Assembly: GCA_902780025.1 (NCBI GenBank)
Contig: CACZDV010000004.1
Span: 1 to 64,000, forward strand
Origin: an uncultured Prevotellaceae bacterium
Lineage (GTDB): Bacteria > Bacteroidota > Bacteroidia > Bacteroidales > Bacteroidaceae
Direction of reading: 5' to 3'
DNA: 64,000 nucleotides
Shown here: positions 1 to 8,170 of the stretch, in pieces
Numbering within the stretch: position 1 is the stretch's first letter
Layout: each line of letters opens with the position of its first letter
Position numbers and translations under genes: made by a program
Notes under the pieces: model-generated
The model's input: the letters and a program-made list of their open reading frames with translations, nothing else
Told to the model about the DNA's origin: nothing
Database searches by the model: none

Positions 1-1
1 C

Positions 2-160
2 TCGCGCGAACTGAAGAAGAGCTGCACCTTCGAGGCCTACCAGCTTGTGAAGACCCTCTACAAGATGGTCGACGGCAAGAAGAAGTCGTACCAGCAGCGT
101 ACGCCGCTGAGCACGTACAACATTCAGCAGGCGGAGGCGGATCCGGAGCCGGAGCCCTAA
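2..160 (+). CDS. C-terminal end of a small protein, possibly HU-like DNA-binding protein (5' truncated by window)
   Basis: An open frame enters from the left edge and ends with TAA at 158-160, leaving 52 residues. The piece begins SRELKKSCTFEAYQLV and ends in an acidic, proline-rich tail (EADPEPEP). The 'SxELK..xTFE' pattern resembles the last strand of Bacteroidota HU-like proteins. The downstream gene at 239 is a smalltalk-type protein, and from memory these two often sit together. Identification is tentative because most of the protein lies outside the window. Confidence 0.45.
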   Translation, partial: SRELKKSCTFEAYQLVKTLYKMVDGKKKSYQQRTPLSTYNIQQAEADPEPEP

Positions 161-183
161 GCGCTCGCGCTTTGCGCTTCGCT

Positions 184-239
184 AGTGAAGAAGTGAAAAG
201 TGAAGAGTGAAAAGTGAAGAAGTGAATAGTGAAGAGTGA
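184..239 (+). repeat. Heptanucleotide array AGTGAAR (about 8 units)
   Basis: AGTGAAG/AGTGAAA units follow each other with period 7, with an extra A at 191 and 220. The array fills the gap between the HU-like gene and the next small gene, and its last unit overlaps that gene's ATG at 239. The repeats are AG-rich, so they would also serve as ribosome-binding sequence. Confidence 0.85.
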
Positions 240-352
240 TGAAAAAGCGAATCATCGAGATTGCGGTGAAGATGATAGTAGCCGCGCTCACCGCCTTCCT
301 GACGGCACTGACCACTACCTCGTGTATGGGCTACGGCCCGCTGCACTTCTGA
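239..352 (+). CDS. smalltalk-type small protein (37 aa)
   Basis: ATG at 239 to TGA at 350-352 encodes 37 residues starting MKKRIIEIAVKMIVAALTAF. A basic N-terminus is followed by one hydrophobic helix (about residues 8-27) and a TTTSCM segment. This matches the Bacteroidota 'smalltalk' family: about 35 residues, K-rich start, A/L/T-rich core, a Cys near the end. Function is unknown. The Cys near the end of the helix could be a lipidation site, but the protein would then be almost entirely signal peptide. A strong hairpin follows 25 nt later, so it is the last gene of its unit. Confidence 0.7.
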   Translation: MKKRIIEIAVKMIVAALTAFLTALTTTSCMGYGPLHF

Positions 353-377
353 CGAGTTCATTGTCTAAATCAACGTA

Positions 378-417
378 AATCGCCGCTTCCCAGCATAACG
401 CTTGGGAGGCGGCGATT
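378..417 (+). terminator. Hairpin terminator behind the smalltalk gene
   Basis: AATCGCCGCTTCCCAGC (378-394) pairs with 400-417 across a 5-nt loop, giving a near-perfect stem of about 17 bp with one bulge. No long T run follows, but the stability and position support termination. Confidence 0.6.
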
Positions 418-438
418 CTTACATCTTACATCTTACAT
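418..438 (+). repeat. Heptanucleotide array CTTACAT (3 units)
   Basis: Three perfect CTTACAT units directly behind the terminator stem. The remaining stretch to porU at 526 shows no clear TAnnTTTG box. A weak TTATTTG lies at about 515. Confidence 0.7.
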
Positions 439-525
439 TAAGGTAAAACGTAATGGAAGACCGAAATTGTTCCATTTATTCATTTATAAGACAATAAAAA
501 GGTACATGCCTGCGTTATTTGTAAG

Positions 526-3500
526 ATGAAAGGCGTCTACAGACTCCTCGTAAGTATGGTACTCTTGCTGTTGTGCCTCGCGGCGCGGTCGCAGGAGTTT
601 TTCGACAAGCGGAATGACTTGGTCGACTTCTTCAACCTGACCGCTCAGGAAGTCAGGATTGACTCCGTCTTGCCGCTCTTCACCTATACCCGTGAGTTGG
701 GGGCTGGCTATGCCGACTCCGTCTATACAGTCAGCATTGACTACCCGGAGTTTATCGATATGTCGGCAGCCGACATTGAACGTTGTCGTAAGATGACCGA
801 CAAACCGCTGCCTGAGATGCCCGAAGTGCAGCAGTATATAGGTGTTTCACGAAAGCGGGGAACACTCTATGTGGCTTTTGTGCCCTTGGTGTTCAGGGAC
901 GGGAAGTATCAGAAACTGGTCAGTTTCAAGCTGACGGTACATAGCTCAGGATTACCTTTAGCCTCGCGCCTCGAACCTCGCACCTCGCACCTCTCACCTC
1001 TTACCTCAAAACGCTACGCCTCCCACTCCGTCCTGGCCACTGGCCAGTGGGCGAAGATTCGCATCCCGGAGACTGGTGTCTACCAGTTGACGAGCGACCT
1101 GGTGCGCAAGGCAGGCTTTACAGATATCAATAAGGTGAAGATTTACGGTTACGGCGGTGCCATGCAGCCCGAGAAGTTGACGGCTGACTACCTCGCTGAG
1201 ACCGACGACCTGAAGGAAGTGGCGACGTGCAACGTCGGAGGCCGCCGACTCTTCTATGCCGTAGGTCCCGTCAACTGGAGTAGCCCGACGGCCAACACCC
1301 GTACCCGCAACCCTTATAGTGACTACGGCTATTATTTCCTTACGGAGTCCGACGAGGCGGCGCTCACCGTCAGCGAAGAGGAGTTCAAGGCGGACTGTTA
1401 TCCGTCAGCTGCAGACTATCACGCACTCTATGAGGTTGACGACTTCTCATGGTATCACGGTGGCCGCAACCTCTACGACAGCCGTCTTTTCGGTGTTGGG
1501 GTGCAGCGCAGTTTCACGTTGACGGCTACTGAAGGAGCCAAGGGCAGTCTGATGGTGATGCTGAGCTACGACGGGCCTTTCTCGGCCGACGTCACGATGA
1601 ACGGCCGTTCGTTGGGTACGGTGGCCTCTACCTCGTCGCCCGACCGTTACAGCAAGGCGGCAGTCATCACCAAGAGCTTCACCCTGAACGATTCCCTGCT
1701 GACCGACAATCAGGTGACGATTCGCCAGACCGCGGGTTCCAACCTGCGCCTCGACTACCTGTCATTGCAATTTGATACGCCCCGTTCGTGGCCTGACCTC
1801 TCGACGGCTACGATACCCGTTCCAGAATACGTCTATAACATCACTAATCAGGATCATCATGCCGACACGGCCGCCGACATGGTGATTGTTATTCCCACGT
1901 CTCAGAAGCTGTTATCGCAGGCACAACGGCTACAGGCTTACCACGAACAGTACGACTCGCTGCGGGTACGTATTGTTCCCGCCGATGAGCTGTTCAACGA
2001 GTTCTCCAGCGGCACTCCCGATGCCAATGCCTACCGCCGTTACCTGAAGATGCTCTACGACCGTGCAGAGACGGATGCCGACATGCCCCGCTTCCTGTTA
2101 CTCTTCGGCGACGGTGCCTGGGATAACCGTATGCTGACCACCAGTTGGAAGAGCTATTCACCTGATGACTTCCTGCTTTGCTACGAAAGCGAGAACTCCT
2201 TCAGCGAGACCGACTGCTATGTCACCGACGACTATTTCTGTCTGCTCGATGACGACGAGGGTGGCAATATGCTCAGCAGCGACAAGAGCGACGTGGCTGT
2301 CGGACGACTGTCGGCTCGCGATGAGGCCGAGGCAAAGGTGATGGTTGACAAGACGATAGGCTATCTGCAGAATGAATATGCCGGTGCCTGGCAGAACACG
2401 CTCTGTTTCTTAGGCGACGACGGTGACTCGAACCGCCACATGAACGACGCAGAGACCGTTGCTTCTATGGTGAGCAGCCTCCATCCCGCCCTTAACATCC
2501 GGAAGATATACTGGGATGCCTACGTACGACAGTCGTCGGCCACAGGCTTCAGCTATCCTGACGTCACCCAACTGCTGCGCCAGCAGATGCAGCAGGGAGC
2601 GCTCATCATGAACTACAGCGGCCACGGAGCCGCCTACACGCTGTCGCACGAACAGGTGGCCCATCTTGAGGACTTCAATATCAACGCCTCGCAGCGCCTG
2701 CCCCTCTGGCTGACGGCTTCCTGCGACATCATGCCCTTCGACGGTCAGGAGGAGAATATCGGCGAGACGGCCATGCTGAATCCCCAGGGCGGTGCGGTGG
2801 CTTTCTATGGTACCACACGCACCGTCTATGCTCACTATAATGGTTATATGAACCGTGCCTACACCCGCTATGTCTTAGGAAGCGATGACGATGGTCGCCG
2901 CTATACCATCGGTGAGGCCGCCCGACTGGCCAAGAACCTGCTGATGACACCCACCAGTCAGGGACGCTCGACCTCTGGTCGCTTTGACACTTCAAAGAAC
3001 GATATTGGCATGGACCAGACGGCCAACAAGCTGCAGTTCACCCTCTTGGGTGATCCCGCTCTTACGCTGGCTGCTCCTACGATGCAGATTGTCGTCGACA
3101 GCATCAGCGGACAGCCTGCTGACGCGAAGACTCCTGTGACGCTGTCGGCAGGGCAGCCCGTCAGCATTGTCGGTCATGTGGTCGGTGCCCCCGACTTCAA
3201 GGGCATGGTGACGCTGACGGTCAAGGACGTGGAGCAGGAGATTACCTGTCGGCAGAATGCGGCCGACGGCACCGACCCTTTCGTCTATAAGGATCGGCCA
3301 GTCACCCTCTATACCGGCAGCGACAGTGTTCGCAGCGGCCGTTTCACCGTCCGTTTCGCATTGCCCAAGGATATCAGCACCACCGACGGTACGGGGTTAA
3401 TGACACTTTACGCCCTTTCGGCCGATAAGCATTCGGAGGCCCACGGTTACTGCACCAACTTCACCATGAGTGCCGACACCGCAGCCGTGACCGACGGCAT

Positions 3501-4158
3501 AGGTCCCAATATCTATTGCTATCTCAACTCCGAGTCGTTTGTCAATGGCGGCAGTGTCAACCCCACGCCCCTGTTCCGTGCAGAGCTTTACGACAAGGAT
3601 GGTATCAACGTGTCGGGCAGCGGTATCGGACATGACCTGGAACTCGTCGTTGACGGACAGATGTCGATGACCTACGTGCTGAACGACTATTTCCAGTATG
3701 ACTTTGGCGACTATTGCAGCGGTTCACTCAACTTTACCCTGCCCGAACTCAGCGTCGGACAGCATAAGCTGCTGTTGCGCGCCTGGGATGTCAAGAACAA
3801 CTCATCTACTGCCGAACTGCAGTTCGAAGTAGTCAAGAGTCTGCAGCCTTCAGTCTACAGCGTCGGCTGTACCAAGAACCCTGCCAAGACCTCCACCACC
3901 TTCTACGTCAGCCACGACCGTGCCGGTTCGCAGGTCGATGTTCAGATTGACGTCTTCGACACGTCAGGTCGTCAGCTTTGGCGTCATCGGGGCTCGGGAG
4001 TGTCAGCTGGCCAGACCTATACTGTTGACTGGGACCTCACTACTACTGGCGGTCACCGGTTGCAGACGGGTGTCTACCTCTATCGTGTCATGGTCAGCAG
4101 CGATGGCAGTTCGGAGGCCTCACAAGCAAAGAAACTCATTATATTACGCAATAATTAA
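526..4158 (+). CDS. porU: PorU, type IX secretion system gingipain-family sortase
   Basis: 1,210-residue peptidase C25 protein. Family knowledge: PorU sits at the outer membrane, cleaves the C-terminal signal from T9SS cargo and attaches cargo to anionic LPS. Visible: a signal peptide (about 1-22, ending AARSQ), a catalytic His at about 700 in NYSGHGA, and a catalytic Cys at about 733 in LTASCD. The C-terminal sorting-type domain runs from about 1115 and ends LQTGVYLYRVMVSS...KKLIIL. Residues around 146-162 are encoded by a heptamer array, a low-complexity insert in the N-terminal region. porV follows after 46 nt, an order also found in Porphyromonas gingivalis. Confidence 0.95.
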   Translation: MKGVYRLLVSMVLLLLCLAARSQEFFDKRNDLVDFFNLTAQEVRIDSVLPLFTYTRELGAGYADSVYTVSIDYPEFIDMSAADIERCRKMTDKPLPEMPEVQQYIGVSRKRGTLYVAFVPLVFRDGKYQKLVSFKLTVHSSGLPLASRLEPRTSHLSPLTSKRYASHSVLATGQWAKIRIPETGVYQLTSDLVRKAGFTDINKVKIYGYGGAMQPEKLTADYLAETDDLKEVATCNVGGRRLFYAVGPVNWSSPTANTRTRNPYSDYGYYFLTESDEAALTVSEEEFKADCYPSAADYHALYEVDDFSWYHGGRNLYDSRLFGVGVQRSFTLTATEGAKGSLMVMLSYDGPFSADVTMNGRSLGTVASTSSPDRYSKAAVITKSFTLNDSLLTDNQVTIRQTAGSNLRLDYLSLQFDTPRSWPDLSTATIPVPEYVYNITNQDHHADTAADMVIVIPTSQKLLSQAQRLQAYHEQYDSLRVRIVPADELFNEFSSGTPDANAYRRYLKMLYDRAETDADMPRFLLLFGDGAWDNRMLTTSWKSYSPDDFLLCYESENSFSETDCYVTDDYFCLLDDDEGGNMLSSDKSDVAVGRLSARDEAEAKVMVDKTIGYLQNEYAGAWQNTLCFLGDDGDSNRHMNDAETVASMVSSLHPALNIRKIYWDAYVRQSSATGFSYPDVTQLLRQQMQQGALIMNYSGHGAAYTLSHEQVAHLEDFNINASQRLPLWLTASCDIMPFDGQEENIGETAMLNPQGGAVAFYGTTRTVYAHYNGYMNRAYTRYVLGSDDDGRRYTIGEAARLAKNLLMTPTSQGRSTSGRFDTSKNDIGMDQTANKLQFTLLGDPALTLAAPTMQIVVDSISGQPADAKTPVTLSAGQPVSIVGHVVGAPDFKGMVTLTVKDVEQEITCRQNAADGTDPFVYKDRPVTLYTGSDSVRSGRFTVRFALPKDISTTDGTGLMTLYALSADKHSEAHGYCTNFTMSADTAAVTDGIGPNIYCYLNSESFVNGGSVNPTPLFRAELYDKDGINVSGSGIGHDLELVVDGQMSMTYVLNDYFQYDFGDYCSGSLNFTLPELSVGQHKLLLRAWDVKNNSSTAELQFEVVKSLQPSVYSVGCTKNPAKTSTTFYVSHDRAGSQVDVQIDVFDTSGRQLWRHRGSGVSAGQTYTVDWDLTTTGGHRLQTGVYLYRVMVSSDGSSEASQAKKLIILRNN
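961..1009 (+). repeat. Heptanucleotide array inside porU (7 units, ACCTCGC type)
   Basis: Seven consecutive heptamers: GCCTCGC, GCCTCGA, ACCTCGC twice, ACCTCTC, ACCTCTT, ACCTCAA. They are translated as a Ser/Leu/Arg/Thr-rich stretch with no similarity to a folded motif. Confidence 0.85.
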
Positions 4159-4162
4159 CGGA

Positions 4163-4194
4163 GTTATGGCGTTATTACGTTATAACGTCATTAC
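4163..4194 (+). repeat. Octanucleotide array GTTATNAC between porU and porV (4 units)
   Basis: GTTATGGC, GTTATTAC, GTTATAAC and GTCATTAC follow one another with period 8 and fill most of the porU-porV gap. This is the one clear short array here with period 8 rather than 7. Confidence 0.65.
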
Positions 4195-4204
4195 GACATC
4201 AACA

Positions 4205-5368
4205 ATGAAAACAAGAAAACTACTATTACTCACCGCCAGTTTGCTGTGCTGCGGCGGTGCTGTAGCCGACGACGACAAGATCACCACTTTCAATCCTGTG
4301 GAGCATGCCGTCATCAGTGAGACCATCGCCCCCGATGCCCGTGCTGCCGGTATGGGCGATGTCGGTGTGGCTACCGACCCCGACGTCAACTCCCAATACT
4401 GGAATCCCGCCAAGTATCCCTTCTGCATCAGCCGTGCAGGCGTGGCACTCAACTACACCCCTTGGCTCCGCCAGTTGGTCAACGACATTGACTTGGCTTA
4501 TCTGTCCGGTTACTACCGCATTGGCGACTATTCCGCCATCTCTGGTTCCCTGCGTTATTTCTCGCTCGGTGAGGTTTATATCGACTATGGTAACAGCGAC
4601 ACGACGGTACGTCCCTACGAGATGTCCATCGATGCAGCCTACTCGCTGATGCTCTCTGAGAACTTCTCGCTGGCAGCTGCCATCCGTTGGATTTACAGTG
4701 ACCTGCGCTTCGACTACAGCGAGGACTCCAAACCCGCCTCGGCCTTTGCTGCTGACTTGGCCATGTACTATAATAATTACGTCATGTTGGGCAGTCGTGA
4801 GTGCCAGTTGGGACTGGGTTTGAACGTCCGTAACATAGGTTCCAAGATCAGTTACTATGGCGACGAGGAGAGTCAGTTCATACCTGCCAACCTCCGTCTT
4901 GGTGCCTCGCTCATGGTGCCCGTCGACGAGTACAACCGCTTCTCGTTCTCGGCTGATGCCAACAAGTTGCTGGTGCCCACCGTTCCCCGTCAGAATGAGG
5001 GTGAAAGCAATTCCGAGTATCAGGACCGTGTGCGCCGTGAGTACAGCGATGTCGGTAGTATCAAGGGTATCTTCCAGAGTTTCACTGATGCCCCTGACGG
5101 TTTCAAGGAGGAACTGGACGAGATTCAGTGGTCTGTTGGTGCCGAGTATGTCTATCACGACCAGTTCTCACTCCGTGCCGGTTATCACCATCAGGCTGAG
5201 TCGAAGGGTAACCTGAAGTATTTCACCATTGGTGGCGGCTTCCGTATGAGCGTCTTCTCGCTCGATGTGGGTTACGTCATTTCTACCGCCCGTACCAATC
5301 CCCTCGACCAGACCCTCCGTTTCACCCTGGCCTTTGATATGGATGGCCTCAAAGATCTGTTTAAATGA
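4205..5368 (+). CDS. porV: PorV, type IX secretion system outer membrane protein
   Basis: 387 residues from ATG 4205. Upstream codons in frame belong to the porU overlap, and this Met starts a good signal peptide (MKTRKLLLLTASLLCCGG, cleavage near residue 21). The mature protein reads DDKITTFNPVEHAVISETIA, then a barrel-like series of alternating strands as in the FadL-type PorV/PorQ family. Known role: PorV takes cargo from the Sov translocon and passes it to PorU. It sits directly behind porU and overlaps ispF by 4 nt (ATGA), so the three genes are probably cotranscribed. Confidence 0.93.
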   Translation: MKTRKLLLLTASLLCCGGAVADDDKITTFNPVEHAVISETIAPDARAAGMGDVGVATDPDVNSQYWNPAKYPFCISRAGVALNYTPWLRQLVNDIDLAYLSGYYRIGDYSAISGSLRYFSLGEVYIDYGNSDTTVRPYEMSIDAAYSLMLSENFSLAAAIRWIYSDLRFDYSEDSKPASAFAADLAMYYNNYVMLGSRECQLGLGLNVRNIGSKISYYGDEESQFIPANLRLGASLMVPVDEYNRFSFSADANKLLVPTVPRQNEGESNSEYQDRVRREYSDVGSIKGIFQSFTDAPDGFKEELDEIQWSVGAEYVYHDQFSLRAGYHHQAESKGNLKYFTIGGGFRMSVFSLDVGYVISTARTNPLDQTLRFTLAFDMDGLKDLFK

Positions 5369-5838
5369 TGCGCGTAGGTTTTGGCTTCGACGTCCACCAG
5401 TTGGTTCCCAATCGTGACTTGTGGATGGGCGGCATCAAGATAGAACATCAGTTGGGATTGCTGGGCCATAGCGATGCCGACGTACTGATTCATGCCATCT
5501 GTGATGCGTTACTTGGTGCTGCCAATATGCGTGATATCGGCTACCACTTCCCCGACACTGCTGCCGAGACGGATGGTATGGACAGTAAGATTATTCTCGA
5601 GAAGACCATCGCCCTGATAGCCACCAAGGGTTATCGCTTTGTCAACCTCGACGCTACCATCTGTGCCGAGCGGCCCAAGATGAATCCCCACATCCCTGCC
5701 ATGCAGGAATGTCTGGCCCGAATCATCGGCACCGACCCTGATAATGTCAGCATCAAGGCCACTACTACCGAGCGCCTCGGATTCACCGGTCGTGAGGAAG
5801 GCATATCGGCCTATGCTGTCGTTTTGATAGAAAAATAG
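5365..5838 (+). CDS. ispF: 2-C-methyl-D-erythritol 2,4-cyclodiphosphate synthase
   Basis: 157 residues, normal for IspF. It closes the 2,4-cyclodiphosphate ring in the MEP isoprenoid pathway, in the cytoplasm. Metal ligands are visible as D9 and H11 (FDVHQL) and H43 in HSDADVLIHAICDALLG, and the family signature TTTERLGFTGREEG lies near the C-terminus. The start overlaps the porV stop. A second ATG (5368) directly follows and could be used instead. A small hairpin follows the gene. Confidence 0.95.
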   Translation: MMRVGFGFDVHQLVPNRDLWMGGIKIEHQLGLLGHSDADVLIHAICDALLGAANMRDIGYHFPDTAAETDGMDSKIILEKTIALIATKGYRFVNLDATICAERPKMNPHIPAMQECLARIIGTDPDNVSIKATTTERLGFTGREEGISAYAVVLIEK

Positions 5839-5842
5839 AGGT

Positions 5843-5870
5843 GAAACGTTAAAAAGTTCACGTTTCTTTT
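5843..5870 (+). terminator. Possible terminator of the porUV-ispF unit
   Basis: GAAACGT (5843-5849) and ACGTTTC (5860-5866) form a 7-bp stem followed by TTTT. Modest stability. Confidence 0.45.
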
Positions 5871-5890
5871 CCATTTTCCACTTTTTTTCG

Positions 5891-5899
5891 TAACTTTGC
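5891..5899 (+). promoter_or_regulatory. TAACTTTGC promoter box of tRNA-Gln
   Basis: TAACTTTGC fits the Bacteroidota -7 element (TAnnTTTG) and lies 17 nt before the mature tRNA. Confidence 0.7.
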
Positions 5900-5916
5900 A
5901 CCCGCTTTTCAGCAAT

Positions 5917-5987
5917 TGGACGATGGTGTAATGGTAACACTACAGGTTTTGGTTCTGTCATTCCCGGTTCGAATCCGAGTCGTCCAA
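5917..5987 (+). tRNA. tRNA-Gln (anticodon TTG)
   Basis: 71-nt cloverleaf. Acceptor arms are TGGACGA (5917-5923) and TCGTCCA (5980-5986), with discriminator A at 5987. The anticodon stem is ACAGG/TCTGT with loop TTTTGGT, giving anticodon TTG. The T-arm contains GGTTCGAATCC. CCA is not encoded. A 5-bp hairpin AGGGC...GCCCT follows at 5999-6014. Confidence 0.95.
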
Positions 5988-6029
5988 CTCTCCTGACAAG
6001 GGCTGTTTGGCCCTATATGATAAGGTACT

Positions 6030-6150
6030 TTATTCGATAGTAAATATATTCCGGAAATCACTCATGCGGAAGATGTCTGCAACATCTTCGTTCATGTTGA
6101 TGATGCGAATCTTGCCGCCCCTCTGATAGATAACAGTCCTCCCCCTAAAC
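6030..6150 (-). pseudogene. Remnant of a STAS-domain protein (C-terminal end only)
   Basis: Between the macro-domain stop and the tRNA, the minus strand encodes GGKIRIINMNEDVADIFRMS followed by DFRNIFTIE and a stop. This matches the last helix and strand of a STAS domain. The intact STAS protein at 50558-50866 ends FKIVNVSPAIYRVLQMTGFT, with the same spacing of hydrophobics and the 'F..IF/F' close. There is no start codon or N-terminal half, and the frame runs into the macro gene in a different phase. I read it as the leftover of a deleted antagonist gene. Confidence 0.45.
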
Positions 6151-6159
6151 GGATTGTGA

Positions 6160-6651
6160 TCAGGTAAGATAGTATTGGGTGTCGTTTTCTGTGAAGCAGC
6201 AGACGATGACCTCTCCCTGATAGCCATTCTGCAAGTGCTCGTTCAGCACACGCTTGGCAATTCGGGCAGCCTCATCCTTGGGGAAGCCATAGACCCCCGT
6301 ACTGATACAGGAGAAAGCGATGCTCTGCAGTCCGTTCTCCTCAGCCAGCCGCATTGCCGTGTCATAACACGAAGCCAACAGCTCCCGCTCGTTGTTATTT
6401 CCGCCATGCCATACAGGCCCGACGGTATGGATGACTTTCTTGCAGGGCAGGTTGTACGCATCCGTCATCTTGCTCTGTCCAGTCGGGCATCCCCCCAACG
6501 TCCTACACTCCTTCAGCAGATCAGGCCCTGCAGCACGGTGGATGGCGCCATCCACACCTCCGCCGCCCAGCAACGACCTGTTTGCCGCATTCACAATAGC
6601 ATCCACCTTCAACGTGGTGATATCACCTACTATAATCTTTATTTCGTTCAT
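6160..6651 (-). CDS. Macro-domain O-acetyl-ADP-ribose deacetylase (YmdB type)
   Basis: 163 residues, a single macro domain. Family enzymes hydrolyse O-acetyl-ADP-ribose or remove ADP-ribose from proteins. Binding motifs are present: GDIT (9-12), NAAN (21-24), the [14 protein letters not shown] loop (29-42), and [11 protein letters not shown] for the distal phosphate. The gene stands alone with its own promoter box at 6676-6684. The STAS remnant lies immediately behind its stop. Confidence 0.9.
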   Translation of the reverse strand: MNEIKIIVGDITTLKVDAIVNAANRSLLGGGGVDGAIHRAAGPDLLKECRTLGGCPTGQSKMTDAYNLPCKKVIHTVGPVWHGGNNNERELLASCYDTAMRLAEENGLQSIAFSCISTGVYGFPKDEAARIAKRVLNEHLQNGYQGEVIVCCFTENDTQYYLT

Positions 6652-6675
6652 AATCTACATCAATGGATTCTAAAT

Positions 6676-6684
6676 GCAAAAGTA
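6676..6684 (-). promoter_or_regulatory. Promoter box of the macro-domain gene
   Basis: The minus strand reads TACTTTTGC, a TAnnTTTG match 24 nt before the ATG. Confidence 0.65.
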
Positions 6685-7002
6685 GTGAATTTTTGTGGAA
6701 ATCGAGCAAAAACAAGGTAAAAAGTTTGGATTCACAACGTCATCTTCTTTGAAAGACCTCATTCTATATACAATTCCATCACAAACTGGACTATGGTCTG
6801 TTCAGTATAAAACTTGGTACGCAGCGGGCGCTGCCGACAATTTCCCCGCCCGCTGCCGATATTAGCAGCGGGCGCTGCTGATTACATCCCCGCCCGCTGC
6901 GAACTCGTAAGCCTTGGGGTTTCTCCCGCTTAGGTACAGGCTAAATCCCTGCTTGCCCCATCCTCTCTCCTTGCAGCAGACGCAAAAAAGACTCTCATTT
7001 GT
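6685..7002. other. Intergenic stretch without a gene
   Basis: Between the divergent macro-domain gene and the secreted-protein gene at 7147. No open frame here looks real. It holds the paired palindromes at 6821-6900. The rest shows nothing recognisable up to the tandem promoters. Confidence 0.6.
6821..6900. repeat. Two tandem 36-bp REP-like palindromes
   Basis: Two units (6821-6856, 6865-6900) share the arms GCAGCGGGCG and CGCCCGCTGC, each a perfect 10-bp inverted repeat. The first arm of each unit is followed by CTGC, making a second small palindrome GCAGCGGGCGCTGC. Loop sequences differ while arms are identical, as in REP/BIME elements. Confidence 0.85.
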
Positions 7003-7116
7003 TTTGTTCTTCGCTCGTTTTTTCGTAACTTTGCCAATAAAATGGCGAAATTACTCCGTCTCGGCAAAAAAAGAAACAAGTTTCTTTGTTTTGCTCTCAA
7101 CTTTTCGTAACTTTGC
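7003..7116 (+). promoter_or_regulatory. Tandem duplicated promoters (TTTG-19-TAACTTTG)
   Basis: Two full promoters: TTTG at 7003-7006 with TAACTTTG from 7026, and TTTG at 7085-7088 with TAACTTTG from 7108. Both spacers are exactly 19 nt. The surrounding sequence (TTGTTTTG...TTTTCG) is also repeated, suggesting local duplication. The second lies 31 nt before the ATG at 7147. A 22-codon frame (7042-7110) between them is probably meaningless. Confidence 0.75.
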
Positions 7117-7146
7117 ACCGTGACACTACAAAACATACTAACGAAT

Positions 7147-8166
7147 ATGAGGAAATGGTTTTTATTGCTGACGCTGTTGCCCCTGATGAGTCAGGCGCAG
7201 ACCAGCCGTATAACGACCTTGCAGAGTGCGCGCAACTTAGCTGTCACCAATGGCAAGCAGACGAGTAACCACCTGTTGAAAGGTACGGAGAATGTGGTGA
7301 TGCGCTTCAAGGACGGCAAGCTGATAGTGGGCAGCGACACGCTAAGTCCTGAGACAACGAGCCTCAGGCTGAAGTCGCTGACGCGCTTTGCGATGGACGA
7401 GGACAGTGCGGCGTTCAATAATAAATATGGTGTGGACTTCGGACTGCTGGCCCTGCGCCGTTCGCTGAACGTAGGACAGTGGAACAGTCTGGTGGTGCCC
7501 TTCGCGATGACCGGCAGTCAGTTGCGCGATGCCTTCGGCGAGGAGGCGCAGCTGGCGGCTTACAAGGGAGTGACTGACGGGACGATACCTACGGTGGAAC
7601 TTGAGCGTGTTGACCTGCAGACGGACGAGGTGGTGGTGACTCCTAACCAGCACTACCTGCTGAAACCGTCGCGTGAGCCTGATATTGCCGAGGGTCGTCA
7701 GACGACTGTGGCCTATGGCGGTACGAAGGTGGCGGGTCCAGTCTACGCCATTGCCGGTGTGACCTTGGAGAGTGGGCAGACGCCTAAATACCAGTCGATG
7801 CGCTCGCCTGACCGCAAGACGACCGTCCGCATACGCGGCAGCTACAGCAGTCTGGAGATTCCTGTGAGTGGTAATCTGCGCTATGTGCTGGGTGACGAAG
7901 GATACTTCTATCAGCTGACGGAGGCTACCGTCCAGAAGGGTTTCCGTACTTATGTGGAGGAGGCCAGCAGCGAGCACCCTGCCTATGTGCGCTTCTATAT
8001 TGACGGCGTGGCAGAGGATGTGAGCGACCCGACGGGCATCAGCGCTGCGTTTGTGAAGAGTGAGGGGGTGAATAGTGATAAGGTGTACGACCTGCAGGGA
8101 CGTCGCGTGGCCCAGCCTGCGAAGGGTCTTTACATTGTAGGAGGGAAGAAGGTTATCATAAAGTGA
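7147..8166 (+). CDS. Secreted protein of unknown function with short C-terminal tail domain
   Basis: 339 residues from ATG 7147. An upstream GTG at 7120 would lie at or before the transcription start, so it is not used. Signal peptide MRKWFLLLTLLPLMSQAQ. The middle holds the 'WNSLVVPFAMTGSQLRDAFG' pattern common in secreted Prevotella and Bacteroides proteins. The end reads KVYDLQGRRVAQPAKGLYIV and then a Lys-rich finish, the short tail seen on several secreted proteins here. A heptamer-like stretch (8053-8087) encodes the linker before this tail. The next gene starts 4 nt downstream. No enzyme motif seen. Confidence 0.8.
   Translation: MRKWFLLLTLLPLMSQAQTSRITTLQSARNLAVTNGKQTSNHLLKGTENVVMRFKDGKLIVGSDTLSPETTSLRLKSLTRFAMDEDSAAFNNKYGVDFGLLALRRSLNVGQWNSLVVPFAMTGSQLRDAFGEEAQLAAYKGVTDGTIPTVELERVDLQTDEVVVTPNQHYLLKPSREPDIAEGRQTTVAYGGTKVAGPVYAIAGVTLESGQTPKYQSMRSPDRKTTVRIRGSYSSLEIPVSGNLRYVLGDEGYFYQLTEATVQKGFRTYVEEASSEHPAYVRFYIDGVAEDVSDPTGISAAFVKSEGVNSDKVYDLQGRRVAQPAKGLYIVGGKKVIIK
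8053..8087 (+). repeat. Heptamer-like GTGARRR array encoding the tail linker
   Basis: GTGAAGA, GTGAGGG, GGTGAAT, AGTGATA: GTGA recurs with spacing 7-8 nt and is translated VKSEGVNSDK just before the VYDLQGRR tail. Confidence 0.55.
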
Positions 8167-8170
8167 AAAG

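Noticed and set aside
3920-4204. Longer porV reading frame starting inside porU
   Set aside because: The extra 95 residues overlap the certain porU C-terminal domain in another frame and lack a signal peptide. ATG 4205 starts a proper one.
4226-5158. Long minus-strand open frame opposite porV
   Set aside because: It mirrors the codon periodicity of porV, has no signal or motif, and porV is certain. The same holds for other long antisense frames, for example at 7342-8196, 9029-9646 and 34143-35756.
7042-7110. 22-codon frame between the tandem promoters
   Set aside because: Its stop lies within the second promoter box and it has no ribosome-binding sequence. Probably chance.
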